Shown here piece by piece: positions 25,238 through 33,856 of a DNA stretch of 64,000 bases. Position numbers and translations under genes: made by a program. Position 1 is the stretch's first letter, and every line of letters begins with the position of its first letter. The DNA is from Candidatus Poribacteria bacterium (lineage in GTDB: Bacteria; Poribacteria; WGA-4E; PCPOR2b), in the NCBI GenBank assembly GCA_003635265.1, contig PYIZ01000038.1, positions 24,986-88,985 on the forward strand, written 5' to 3'. The notes beneath the pieces were generated by a model. The model had not been told where the DNA came from. It did no database searches and was given only the letters and a program-made list of their open reading frames with translations.

Positions 25238-26455
25238 TCAAATCTCGTCGGGGGTGTGACCAAACGCTTCACGATAGTCGTCGTGGACCATACCCTCATA
25301 CTTGGTGATCTCCGTTATCGGGAGATCAATAGGCGTCATCCCCGAAAGCGACGATTCATATAGCGCGATACACATCTCCACATCTTTCCGTCCACCGATC
25401 CCGTATTCTGGCTCGCGGTCATATAGCGCCGCGTTGGCGATGCTCATGATTTCTTCAGCGGTCCCGACGTTCCAATCGTCTATCGCATATTCTCTGAACG
25501 GATTCTCGTAGACAATCTGCGGATCGGTATGGACGACTATCTTTGAGAGGACATCGACCCCATCGACGGTATGGCGTTCCCTCTCGATTGGGATATCCGT
25601 CATCTCGCCGTCCACCATCGCACGGAGTGGGAAATCGGAGGTCCAGTAATTAGCGTTCGTCATTACCCCTTTTGTTCCCATAACTTGGTTGTACCGGATC
25701 GTTTCCTCGCCGACCTGCGACGCCTCGTAGACACCGACCGCACCGCTTTCAAACTCGATCAGCGCGTGTCCCCAATCTTCGTACACCCTCTCGGTGTTCG
25801 GGACGAACTGCTTGGTGATTCCCGCTATCCGTTTCGGCTCGCTCTGGGCATAAAGCCGAAGCTGAGACATCCGATGCACGCCCATGTCGATACAGACACC
25901 GGAGTGGGAGCCAAACGTCGAGACAGGGCGAGCAATCCCTTGCGGCTTCGCCCCGTGCACAAACTGTCTGCCTCGCCCAGACGGTTCGATAAAGTGGACG
26001 CGCATGATGTCACCGAGCACCCCTTCAGTAATCAGTTTGATGAGGATCCGATCGTTCGGCATCCGGAAATAGTTCTCGGCAACCTCGAAGTGGACGCCGT
26101 TTTTCTTGCAGGAGTTGATGATCACATCGCAGAAGGCTAGCGTGGGCGCCATCGGTTTTTCGACGATCGGGTGCATCTTATGTTCCGCCACAATCTTCGC
26201 CACCGTATGATGCTCGTAATCGCCGGCGCAGACATCTACGACATCGATATCCTTGTGTTTCTCCAGCATCTCCTCGACATCGGTATAATACGGCAGACCG
26301 TACTCTTTCCCGGTCTCGCTCGCCTTCGTTTCGTCGAGATCGCACACCGCGATGAAATTCAGATCTCCTTTTTTTGTCAACTCAGCGATAGTCGGCAGAT
26401 GCCAGCGTTGTGCCACCGCGCCCAAACCGACCGATGCAATGTTAGCTTTGCGCAT
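25238..26455 (-). CDS. Gfo/Idh/MocA family oxidoreductase
   Basis: A 405-residue NAD(P)-dependent dehydrogenase of the glucose-fructose oxidoreductase/inositol dehydrogenase family. The Rossmann opening reads ANIASVGLGAVAQRWHLPTI; HPIVEKPMAPT contains the E-K-P motif with the catalytic-site Lys; CIDMGVHRMSQL corresponds to the D-x3-H substrate-site motif. It has the usual two-domain length. The preceding PhyH gene is on the same strand across a repeat spacer. It likely oxidises a sugar or inositol-type alcohol; the substrate is not determinable. Confidence 0.85.
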   Translation of the reverse strand: MRKANIASVGLGAVAQRWHLPTIAELTKKGDLNFIAVCDLDETKASETGKEYGLPYYTDVEEMLEKHKDIDVVDVCAGDYEHHTVAKIVAEHKMHPIVEKPMAPTLAFCDVIINSCKKNGVHFEVAENYFRMPNDRILIKLITEGVLGDIMRVHFIEPSGRGRQFVHGAKPQGIARPVSTFGSHSGVCIDMGVHRMSQLRLYAQSEPKRIAGITKQFVPNTERVYEDWGHALIEFESGAVGVYEASQVGEETIRYNQVMGTKGVMTNANYWTSDFPLRAMVDGEMTDIPIERERHTVDGVDVLSKIVVHTDPQIVYENPFREYAIDDWNVGTAEEIMSIANAALYDREPEYGIGGRKDVEMCIALYESSLSGMTPIDLPITEITKYEGMVHDDYREAFGHTPDEI

Positions 26456-26517
26456 AAGCCAATCTCCTTAATGAAAGAAGGCAAAAAATCGTGTTCTTTA
26501 TGATAACTCAAGTTGCC

Positions 26518-26539
26518 ACATGTCGCCCCGCTGGGGCTT
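26518..26539. repeat. ACATGTCGCCCC hairpin repeat
   Basis: ACATGTCGCCCCGCTGGGGC is a compact hairpin (GCCCC/GGGGC) preceded by ACATGT. Related copies lie at 49011, 54108, 54158, 57089, 57127 and 58956, with extended versions at 57011 and 58881 and a reverse one near 331. Confidence 0.8.
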
Positions 26540-26579
26540 TGGGGTTTGTTGATTCAATGTTCTGAGTTTGGACATTCAA

Positions 26580-26608
26580 TTGACTTGCTTTTCAAATTGT
26601 GCTATCAT
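26580..26608 (+). promoter_or_regulatory. Sigma70-type promoter for the small membrane gene
   Basis: TTGACT at 26580-26585 and TATCAT at 26603-26608 with a 17-base spacer. The next gene starts 37 bases downstream. This gene is isolated on the plus strand among minus-strand neighbours, so it needs its own promoter. Confidence 0.55.
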
Positions 26609-26644
26609 AGAAGCATGTCAAATCACTGAAAAGAAAGATTCATC

Positions 26645-26968
26645 ATGGAATTTTCAATTGCCGAGTTGGTGGCTATTGGTGCGCTCGTTCTAAATGTTAT
26701 TGTGTATTTCTCTCGCGTCCCTACTCGCAAGGATTTGAGCGATTTGCGTATTGAATTACGCAACGAAATTGGGGAATTACGCAACGAAATTGGGGGCGTG
26801 CACAATGAAATGCGGGACGTGCACAATGAATTACGCAATGAAATTACAGAATCACGCCATGAAATGAACGTGAGGTTTAGTAAACTTGATGAGGCATTTA
26901 CGAATCATCTCATGTTTATGCATGGCACCTCTCGTCAACCTCCGACTCAGGGTGAAACCGAACAATAG
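26645..26968 (+). CDS. Small membrane-anchored coiled-coil protein
   Basis: A 107-residue protein with one N-terminal transmembrane helix (IAELVAIGALVLNVIVYF) followed by a coiled coil made from near-identical heptads: LRNEIGE, LRNEIGG, VHNEMRD, VHNELRN, EITESRH. The heptads are visible as DNA repeats (ACGCAACGAAATTGGGG), so copy number could change by slippage. AAAAGAAAGA precedes the ATG. Similar bitopic coiled-coil proteins are common in some environmental bacteria; the function is unknown. Confidence 0.65.
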   Translation: MEFSIAELVAIGALVLNVIVYFSRVPTRKDLSDLRIELRNEIGELRNEIGGVHNEMRDVHNELRNEITESRHEMNVRFSKLDEAFTNHLMFMHGTSRQPPTQGETEQ

Positions 26969-27030
26969 GGATCCCCTTTCTTTTTAAAGCAATTGGTAAA
27001 TAAGTACATTAGTCCATTTGAACTAATGTA

Positions 27031-28071
27031 CTAATGAATTACTCCAACCTGTTCGCGCCACGTGTCTAGTAGTCGCATATTTGAAAGCGTATCGTCCCAA
27101 GACATCGCAGGGGCTTGGCGTGCGGCGATGTGATTGGCGACCGTGTCCGCCTCGTAGGTGAAGAGATCGCGATCCACAGTAACCTCAATCTCATTAGGTT
27201 CGCCATCGCCATGGGGTTGGACAATGATCGTCGATGACGGAAAAACAGTATCAAGCGGCAGCGGTTGCTTCGCACCCCGGCACGGCGATGAGGGCAGCCA
27301 CGGGTTCGGGATCGTGATAACCCCCTCCGAGCCGTGGATGGAGACACCCCTCCCAACACTACCCTCGACTGCAGCGATTATATCCCCGACGATGTCGTTC
27401 TCAAACTTAAGCGAGGCTGCGGCGATGTGGTCTACCCCTGTGGGTCCCACCTTCCCGGTCGCTCTTACCACAGTCGGATGGAGAAACAACTTCCCTTCCG
27501 CAGCACCAGCGAAGAGGCGGACGGCGGAAGCGGTATAACACCCCAAATCGAGGATACCACCGCCACCCATCTCGCGGTTATAAATCCGGCCGTTCGGGTT
27601 GAAAGCGACCTGTCCGCCGAACCTCGCCTGAACGATGTGGATATCACCGATCACACCATCCTGTATCAGTTGAACCACCCGTTGGATCTGTGGGTGGCAC
27701 CGATACATAAAGGCTTCCATCAGGAACACATCGTGTTCCCGTGCCGCGTCAACCATCGCCGCGGCCTCGGCATGGTTCATGCTGATCGGTTTCTCGACGA
27801 GGATGTGCTTGCCGGCTTCGGCGCACTTGATCGCCCATTCGGCGTGGAGTGGGTGGATCGTTGCGATATAGATGGCATCGATCTCGTCGTCCGCTAACAG
27901 CGCCTCGTAGCTGGTGTATTGTCGGGGGATATCAAAATCGCTGCCTAGTCTGTCCATACGGGATTGCGTACGGCTCCCTACGGCAAGAATCTGTCCGGAG
28001 TCTGTAAAGCGCATCGCATTGCAGAAGACATAGGCGATGCCGCCGGCGCTCATGACGCCCCAATTTAACAT
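27031..28071 (-). CDS. Gfo/Idh/MocA family oxidoreductase
   Basis: A 346-residue NAD(P)-dependent dehydrogenase. The N-terminal Rossmann region reads LNWGVMSAGGIAYVFCNAMR; HILVEKPISMNHAEA carries the E-K-P motif; GGGILDLGCYTASAVRLFAG corresponds to the D-x2-C-Y version typical of dimeric dihydrodiol dehydrogenase/glucose-fructose oxidoreductase-like members. The gene is the last of the minus-strand glycan-type cluster that begins with the sialidase-like gene near 35 kb. The ATG at 28071 has TAGGAGGCAACC upstream, a strong ribosome-binding site. Confidence 0.85.
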   Translation of the reverse strand: MLNWGVMSAGGIAYVFCNAMRFTDSGQILAVGSRTQSRMDRLGSDFDIPRQYTSYEALLADDEIDAIYIATIHPLHAEWAIKCAEAGKHILVEKPISMNHAEAAAMVDAAREHDVFLMEAFMYRCHPQIQRVVQLIQDGVIGDIHIVQARFGGQVAFNPNGRIYNREMGGGGILDLGCYTASAVRLFAGAAEGKLFLHPTVVRATGKVGPTGVDHIAAASLKFENDIVGDIIAAVEGSVGRGVSIHGSEGVITIPNPWLPSSPCRGAKQPLPLDTVFPSSTIIVQPHGDGEPNEIEVTVDRDLFTYEADTVANHIAARQAPAMSWDDTLSNMRLLDTWREQVGVIH

Positions 28072-28111
28072 ATGGGTTGCCTCCTAAATTAGTTCATTGG
28101 TTCATCCGTGG

Positions 28112-28139
28112 GTAGGGAACGCAGATCTGCGTTCCCTAC
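28112..28139. repeat. Perfect 28-bp palindrome
   Basis: The two arms GTAGGGAACGCAGA and TCTGCGTTCCCTAC are exact reverse complements with no loop, centred on AGATCT. It lies between the PhyH stop and the Gfo/Idh/MocA start. It lacks a U-tract, so an operator-like site or a dispersed repeat is more likely than a classical terminator. Confidence 0.7.
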
Positions 28140-28173
28140 GAAAACCTTTACCAGATCAAAATGGCAGGTTATT

Positions 28174-29373
28174 TTACTCTTTTGCTGCTTCTTCTCGTTC
28201 GTTTGCAAGCGGGTGCATGATACCGGCACCGGGGGGCCAAACGCCTGGCTCTGCCTTGATCCATTCGCACAATTTCTTGCCGTGCGGTGTCATCGTCTCC
28301 CACATCTCATGGGGCATGACCACCTTGAATCCGTCCTGTGTACGCCAAGGGGCAGCATACTCGACGTTTGGCAGCGCCCTGATCTCTTTAGACAGATTGG
28401 GGGTCGCGCCGTGCCACGCTCGGTTATCGCGGAAGACACCTGCGCCCGCTGGAGCACCAACGAGCGTCGAATGTCGCATCCAATCGGGTTCATCGTCGGT
28501 TATCGGTGGTGGCTGTTGGGCAACATGTGTCCCCGGAATCTGGCGGATGGGACCGTTTTCCCAAGTGAGATCTGCCATCAGGAAGTTGATGGTCACCGTC
28601 GGCGGTGTCATTTCCATAATCATTTTGATTGTCGGCACGTCGAAGTTGCCGGAACTGTCGGTCTCGAACTCAACACCGACCCGTCGTGCCTGCTCAATAC
28701 GCGCTTCGGAGAGGTGCTGCCCGTCCCTACCATCGGAGTGGAGGTGTTGATACTCGATTGCGCCCGGCAGACAGAGATCCCCACCAGATCCCCAAACACG
28801 ATAATCGGAAGAACCGAAGATTTCTGTGACAATGGGGGTGGTCGTCGGCAGGTCAATCATGTGCGTCCAAGCGGGATGGTGGAGCATCTGCCTCGAAGCG
28901 GAACAGGTGCCGTAGCTATATCGGTGTGGCAGCCGTCCGGTCTCGGTCATATATTTTCGCTCTCCCGGACCGGGAGTTTCTAAGATCTGTTTCAGTGCCT
29001 CGGCGCAGCCTGCCCTCCAAGTCTCTAGCTGCTCCGCATTGAGTAGGTCACGCACGACGACGAAACCGTCCCGACGGAAAATCCGAGCGGCACGCTCTAC
29101 CTCGCTCGGATCACAGATTTCGAGACCGCGAATCCCGTTATGTTCTCGTAGGTGTTCCCGTAGCGCCTCAACACCCGGATCATCATACACCCTACGTTTG
29201 GGGGATCGATTGTCCGGCACAGACACCACGCCCCGATTGCGTGCCAAGAGGTTGCCGTACTGGTCTAGTGTCTCATTGGGCGGCGTATTTTCGTCCCACC
29301 CAACCAGCGTTTCCTGATGGACAGTCATGCTGTCTAGTTCTGCTTGTAGTTCCTGTTTTCTTGCTTCGGTCAT
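28174..29373 (-). CDS. PhyH family oxygenase, long form
   Basis: A 399-residue member with about 115 residues before the PhyH core; that segment is charged and helical (ARKQELQAELDSMTVHQETL, then GVEALREHLREHNGIRGLEI). The core has FVVRDLLNAEQLETW, H-S-D in YQHLHSDGRDG, and the late distal His in NRAWHGATPNLSKEIRALP with an Arg. The ATG at 29373 follows GAAGGAGGTTTAGCG. The last ~40 residues are rich in Pro and Glu. The gene follows the serine hydrolase on the same strand. Substrate unknown. Confidence 0.82.
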   Translation of the reverse strand: MTEARKQELQAELDSMTVHQETLVGWDENTPPNETLDQYGNLLARNRGVVSVPDNRSPKRRVYDDPGVEALREHLREHNGIRGLEICDPSEVERAARIFRRDGFVVVRDLLNAEQLETWRAGCAEALKQILETPGPGERKYMTETGRLPHRYSYGTCSASRQMLHHPAWTHMIDLPTTTPIVTEIFGSSDYRVWGSGGDLCLPGAIEYQHLHSDGRDGQHLSEARIEQARRVGVEFETDSSGNFDVPTIKMIMEMTPPTVTINFLMADLTWENGPIRQIPGTHVAQQPPPITDDEPDWMRHSTLVGAPAGAGVFRDNRAWHGATPNLSKEIRALPNVEYAAPWRTQDGFKVVMPHEMWETMTPHGKKLCEWIKAEPGVWPPGAGIMHPLANEREEAAKE

Positions 29374-29400
29374 CGCTAAACCTCCTTCACGCATCACGTT

Positions 29401-30453
29401 TTACGTTTCACAGGCTTCGAGGATAAGTCTCAAAACCTCTTGCTGCTGCAACCAAGTGACGGTATGCGTCTCATACGGCTGTGACGAGCCCGGGTAGGGT
29501 GTAGGGTTCATCGCCACGACAAGCGCGTAGCTGGGAAATACAACCACATAATGTCCGCCTGCGCCCCACGCGGCATACCCCTCTCTTGGCAAATCGTGCC
29601 AGAGTTTGCCCTTCTGATTTGTCCAAAATCCGTGTCCGTACCGCCACATATTCTCAGGACTGTTCGCCAGAATATCGGGTGCGACCCCCGTTGCCTCGCG
29701 TAGCCAACTTTCGGGGATCACGGACTTCCCGTCCCACGTGCCCCAGTTGCACCAGAGCCAACCCAGACGTGCCAACGCTCGCAGACTGGTGAGAATCGCT
29801 GAACCCCACCCGAAGATGTGGAGCCGTGCCTTATCGTGCATCTGTTGGGATCTCGATTCATATTCCCAATCCGCGCCAATCACATCGGCGATCTTCTCCT
29901 TGTAGAGCGGCGAGATCTTCGGCGATTCTTCCGGACGGTTGACGTCATACAACCCATACGCTTTCTCAATGCAATGCGAAAGCACACACATCCCGTTGGT
30001 CTGATAGTTGAACACCTGCCCCGGCGCTTCACCCGGCTTCATATATCCCGACACATTGCAGATCAGATGTCGCAGCGTCATCCCACGATTCGCCTCAAAT
30101 GCCCATCGTCCCTCTTTGGGACCTTCACCCTCCGGCACATCCATCAGTTCAGGATAGTAGTCCACAGCGAGATCGTCGGCGCTTCCGATTTTGCCCTCCT
30201 CAACCGCGATGCCCAGCATACTGGACAGAATAGACTTATTGGCAGAGGCGATGTGAAGCTTTTCGGCACTTGGGATATTATGCGTCCATTCCGCCACGAG
30301 ATAGCCGTGCCGCACAACCGCTATGCGGTATCTGTCATCCGCAAACTTTGAATCGAGCCACACCTTGGCAAGATCCAATTTTTCAGAATCCATCCCCACG
30401 TCGGAAGGGGGAGCGACCTGCCAGTCCGCTTTCGGAAATGTCTTCGCTGTCAT
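29401..30453 (-). CDS. Beta-lactamase-fold serine hydrolase
   Basis: A 350-residue hydrolase of the class C beta-lactamase/esterase (AmpC-like) superfamily. The nucleophile motif S-x-x-K is in HIASANKSILSS, followed by a YQTNG block at the position of Y-x-N and a late W-GAGGHYVVVFPS strand. Such proteins in carbohydrate clusters act as esterases or peptidases rather than in antibiotic resistance. No signal peptide is evident, so it is probably cytoplasmic. It lies 40 bases downstream of the dehydrogenase gene, which suggests an operon. Confidence 0.78.
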   Translation of the reverse strand: MTAKTFPKADWQVAPPSDVGMDSEKLDLAKVWLDSKFADDRYRIAVVRHGYLVAEWTHNIPSAEKLHIASANKSILSSMLGIAVEEGKIGSADDLAVDYYPELMDVPEGEGPKEGRWAFEANRGMTLRHLICNVSGYMKPGEAPGQVFNYQTNGMCVLSHCIEKAYGLYDVNRPEESPKISPLYKEKIADVIGADWEYESRSQQMHDKARLHIFGWGSAILTSLRALARLGWLWCNWGTWDGKSVIPESWLREATGVAPDILANSPENMWRYGHGFWTNQKGKLWHDLPREGYAAWGAGGHYVVVFPSYALVVAMNPTPYPGSSQPYETHTVTWLQQQEVLRLILEACET

Positions 30454-30493
30454 AGAACTATACCTTTTTGATTATTGCTGTTCTACCAGTGAA

Positions 30494-31429
30494 CTATCCG
30501 AGTGTGATAACGCCTTTGATATAGCTTGGATCTCCCGCTACAAGCCGTTGCATGAGATCCGGGTACTCCTCCAGCGTCGCCGTGTGCGTGACCAGCGGTT
30601 CGAGATCGAACACGCCGTTGTGTATCATGCGGATAGCGGCTTCAAAGGTGTCACGAATCTTCGATGATGGCGATGAATTGACAACCGTAAACCCGCCCAT
30701 ATGCCACTTGGTCGGATCAAAGGTGGCAGTATCGCCCTTGAGCCATCCGAACAGATTAATCCGTCCGCCCCGCTTGACAATATCGGTAGAAAGGTCCAAC
30801 CCGCCCTGATGACCCGATGTATCGACAACCACGTCAATCTCCCGCGCTTTTAGGTCTGCCGCCAGTTCAGCCGTATCGACTTCAGTCGTGTTATACACCT
30901 CGTCCACGCCAAACTGCTTTGCCACATCCAGACGGTTCTGCACTACATCAATCGCAATCAGTTGGTCAAGTGGGTGGTGCAGCAAACCTTGTGTAATCAG
31001 CAAGCCCATGAACCCACAACCGACGACTGCAACCCGATCGCCGCCTCTGATCTGGCAGTGATCAACGCCCGTGACTGCACAGGACACAGGCTCCACAATC
31101 CACTGTTCATCGGGTTTTGCAGATTCTGGGATCTTGTACAATCGTTCCGCGGACAGATTTCGTACCGTCGCAAATCCGCCACCTGCGACGCGGTCGCCTT
31201 CTTTCACGTCGGTGACTTCAGCACCGATCTTGCTCACATAACCGACCCCTTCGTGTCCGGGCGGTGCCATGGGGTTCATCTTATCGCCCAGTTTGGCTGT
31301 AACCAGATCCCACGAACAGATCCCGCACGCTCCGCCTGTGACCTGCACCTCATTTGCGCCCGGATCGGGCACATCCTGTCCAATGACTTCGATCCGACCA
31401 TCGGACAAATACTGCATTGTTTGACCCAT
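30494..31429 (-). CDS. Zinc-type MDR alcohol dehydrogenase
   Basis: A 311-residue medium-chain dehydrogenase/reductase. The catalytic zinc region is visible as GGACGICSWDL and PPGHEGVGYVSKIG; VAVVGCGFMGLLITQGLL is the Rossmann NAD(P)-binding glycine motif. The four-Cys structural zinc lobe of classical ADHs is missing (VAGGGFATVRNL runs straight on), making it a shortened polyol/threonine dehydrogenase-type enzyme. The ATG at 31429 follows GAAGGAGTTTAATC. It precedes the serine hydrolase in the same direction. The substrate is probably a sugar alcohol or 2-hydroxy compound (inference). Confidence 0.82.
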   Translation of the reverse strand: MGQTMQYLSDGRIEVIGQDVPDPGANEVQVTGGACGICSWDLVTAKLGDKMNPMAPPGHEGVGYVSKIGAEVTDVKEGDRVAGGGFATVRNLSAERLYKIPESAKPDEQWIVEPVSCAVTGVDHCQIRGGDRVAVVGCGFMGLLITQGLLHHPLDQLIAIDVVQNRLDVAKQFGVDEVYNTTEVDTAELAADLKAREIDVVVDTSGHQGGLDLSTDIVKRGGRINLFGWLKGDTATFDPTKWHMGGFTVVNSSPSSKIRDTFEAAIRMIHNGVFDLEPLVTHTATLEEYPDLMQRLVAGDPSYIKGVITLG

Positions 31430-31868
31430 GATTAAACTCCTTCTGTTTTTTTACCCGTTTCCACGCTCCAAAGAGAACTTTTTACAATGAGGGTATCTTA
31501 TCACGATCTTGACTCTTTTTCAAGAATGTATTTCGGAGTTGTAGGGACATTTAGTCTTCCGCTTTTTGACCGATTTCGGAATAATCCAAATCCGCAGGCG
31601 GGGCATCTTGTCCCGCTGTCTGTAGTCAAATCTGTAGGTCGAGATTCATATCTCGACATCTTCATACGCTATGATCACACGTTGGGAAACCTATGACCAC
31701 GAAAGACCGTCGATTTTGGAAAATCGACCTACAACAGGGCAACCACAAGGGTTGCCCCTACAGGAATCAACCCAATGTAGGGGCAAGTTGAGCGTAGTGA
31801 AACCCCGATTCATCGGGGTCTTGTACCTGCCCAAAACACTTGCGCGAGGATAAGAAAACCGCTCTGAA
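31430..31868. other. Repeat-filled intergenic region
   Basis: No gene is supported in these 439 bases. They contain the long TGTAGGTCGA inverted-repeat element (31633-31733), a GGGCAACC/GGTTGCCC hairpin at about 31737-31756, and a CCCCGATTCATCGGGG palindrome near 31803-31818. Confidence 0.6.
31633..31733. repeat. TGTAGGTCGA inverted-repeat element, long copy
   Basis: The ends TGTAGGTCGA (31633-31642) and TCGACCTACA (31724-31733) match the copy at 13420-13470. So do the inner palindromes GTCGAGATTCATATCTCGAC and GTCGATTTTGGAAAATCGAC. Between them this copy carries about 50 extra bases that the short copy lacks, a cassette-like insertion. Confidence 0.7.
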
Positions 31869-33653
31869 CTATCCGGGCGTGACGTAGGACAGATCCCAAT
31901 CGCCGAGTTTACGTAGCTCCATGCGCAAGGCTGGCAAGTCTGATTCGCCCGACGCTCGCCACGCCTCGATTTCGTCCCTGTGTCCAAGTCGCCGTAGTGC
32001 GTTCCACGTATCGCGACAGTTAGCGCGCCCTGATCCACCTGCACAATCCCAAAAGAACATGTGTTCGACACCGGCGCTATAGACTGTCGTGGCACGTTGC
32101 CGAAACTCCTCCGGCGTCATGTGGCGCGGCATGAGATTCGGGGCTAGCACGCATGACGTCCCACGAACCAGATTAACAAAGTACTCAAGTTGTTGTGGAT
32201 CAGTCCAAGCCGTGACGCTGCTGTCGTAGTTCGGGCCCGATGTATACGGGATGAGTGTGTCCACCAAACCTTCGCCTACCCATGCCGCCAAGTCCATTCC
32301 GTTGATGAGGTTCTCCCTCTCAGTGCCACCGACGATTGCTGATATTTCGATACGTTTGCTCCGCTCCTGTGCGCGTCCCTCTTGGTCCATCGCAGCCCGA
32401 ACCTCCCGCATGAACTCCGTCAGAACGCCTGCCCGATACGATAGCCAGCGTGGATCATGTGCGTCCAACCCGTGCGGGTCGTCGCCGAATTCTCGCTTGA
32501 ACCCCTCCACAACCGGTGGCTCGTACTCCACCAACGGCATTCGGCGGTTGTAGAGCAGGCAGATACCGTCAATCGGGCGCTGCGCCATCTCGCGTAACAG
32601 TGAGATAACGAACTGGCGAACCTCTGGAAAGGTGTATGCCATTCGTGGCGTTTGCCGACCCGTCCGATCTACGCCTCGCCACTCTGGATGTCGCTTGTAG
32701 AAACTACTTCCCGTATTGAAATGGTCCAGCGGCGGCGGGTAATGGAAACCTGCCACCCGGTAACTGGCGTGAAACTGAAGTCCGATCTCGTGTGTATGTT
32801 TGAGCGCAACATCGAATGGATCAATCTCCTGTCCCTCGAACTCGCGCCAGCTTTCCACGTGCAGACGATCTCCACGACGACCAAAATCACCGAGATCAAA
32901 CGTGTACCTCCCTCCAATCTGACTGAAGTATGAGGTCTGGTCGCCACCCCCTGCCTCCCAATACATGCGCGAGAAATCTGTGTCACGATACGGCTCAATC
33001 TCGCGCCTGACATCTTCGGGAGTGGTCAGACGATATTGGTAATGGGGACCGTGGGCGTCATTGTGGGCAAACAACCGCTTGGTATCAGTCTGCTGAACGT
33101 CTGATTGAAACGCACGTGTCTCCCCGCCTGTGAGTGGCACGAGTTTGAAGTAAGCCACTCGCGCAGGTGCACACTCAAACGACCCAGCATTATCACCGGG
33201 TGCCACCCGTGCGCCATTCTGTCCAATCTGCAAACCGTGACCCGTCAAGTCAGTGATCCGCCAAAACATCTCGACGATCTCATGATGGTGCGGTCCACCA
33301 TCGCTCTGCGGCGGCAGCGTGAGGGCTGTGAACGTCTCGTCTCCGCTGCGCTTGAGCAGCACTGCAAGCTGGTGTCCTTCTTCAGAACTCGTAATCGGCA
33401 AAACGCCAACGGACACCGCATACAGACCGCGAAGGTTCAACGGATAGGTGATAGTGGGAGCCGCCGTTTCTGGTCCCGCTAGCAACATGGTGCCGGACAT
33501 CGAATCGATCTCGTAAGTCAACGTCCGCCAGCGACGCAGACGGGGTTCCGTGGCAAGTGCATCTGCGGGGGTGCAGCGATCCAAATCCGTCCGATAGATG
33601 GGCTGTTGGCTCAACCAACTGTCGCTAATTCGGTCAATTGTTTTTGCCTCCAT
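31869..33653 (-). CDS. Putative glycosidase-like protein
   Basis: A 594-residue protein with no signal peptide that I can only place loosely. The N-terminal third is beta-rich (LRGLYAVSVGVLPITSSEEG, then FWRITDLTGHGLQIGQNGAR). From about residue 245 a barrel-like region resembles GH10/DUF4015-type glycoside hydrolases: RLHVESWREFEG, EIGLQFHASYRVAGFHYPPP, SSFYKRHPEWRGVDRTG, IDGICLLYNRRMPLVEYEPP. The Glu in the last block is a candidate catalytic residue. The start at ATG 33653 follows AGGAGGTTGTAC. Immediately upstream is a sialidase-like gene, supporting glycan breakdown. Confidence 0.6.
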   Translation of the reverse strand: MEAKTIDRISDSWLSQQPIYRTDLDRCTPADALATEPRLRRWRTLTYEIDSMSGTMLLAGPETAAPTITYPLNLRGLYAVSVGVLPITSSEEGHQLAVLLKRSGDETFTALTLPPQSDGGPHHHEIVEMFWRITDLTGHGLQIGQNGARVAPGDNAGSFECAPARVAYFKLVPLTGGETRAFQSDVQQTDTKRLFAHNDAHGPHYQYRLTTPEDVRREIEPYRDTDFSRMYWEAGGGDQTSYFSQIGGRYTFDLGDFGRRGDRLHVESWREFEGQEIDPFDVALKHTHEIGLQFHASYRVAGFHYPPPLDHFNTGSSFYKRHPEWRGVDRTGRQTPRMAYTFPEVRQFVISLLREMAQRPIDGICLLYNRRMPLVEYEPPVVEGFKREFGDDPHGLDAHDPRWLSYRAGVLTEFMREVRAAMDQEGRAQERSKRIEISAIVGGTERENLINGMDLAAWVGEGLVDTLIPYTSGPNYDSSVTAWTDPQQLEYFVNLVRGTSCVLAPNLMPRHMTPEEFRQRATTVYSAGVEHMFFWDCAGGSGRANCRDTWNALRRLGHRDEIEAWRASGESDLPALRMELRKLGDWDLSYVTPG

Positions 33654-33659
33654 GTACAA

Positions 33660-33856
33660 CCTCCTAGTTTTAGTTCATTAGTTCATTTTTCATAGAAGTC
33701 GTATTCTGTACCACGATCTGTTAGATTGTGATCCGAACACGCAAGCTAACAGTTTACGCTACAGTAATTCACTAGTTCATTAGTTTACTCACGTTTTACG
33801 TTTCACGTTTCACGTCCCGATTTATCGGGATCCTCGGAACGGGCCATCACATCCTA
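33660..33856. repeat. Mixed repeat spacer
   Basis: The spacer contains TTAGTTCATTAGTTCATT, then ATTCACTAGTTCATTAG, ACGTTTTACGTTTCACGTTT and a GTCCCGATTTATCGGGATC palindrome. Several window-wide repeat families are combined in one intergenic gap. Confidence 0.75.

Noticed and set aside
25571-26140. Plus-strand ORF of 189 residues
   Set aside because: Fully antisense to the Gfo/Idh/MocA gene, whose motifs are clear.
26750-26870. Direct repeats that could suggest a CRISPR array
   Set aside because: They are 21-base in-frame heptad codons of a coiled-coil protein, with no spacers and no cas genes.
29401-30453. Beta-lactamase-fold gene considered as antibiotic resistance
   Set aside because: No signal peptide, and context with a dehydrogenase, PhyH and sialidase-like genes points to an esterase-type hydrolase in catabolism.
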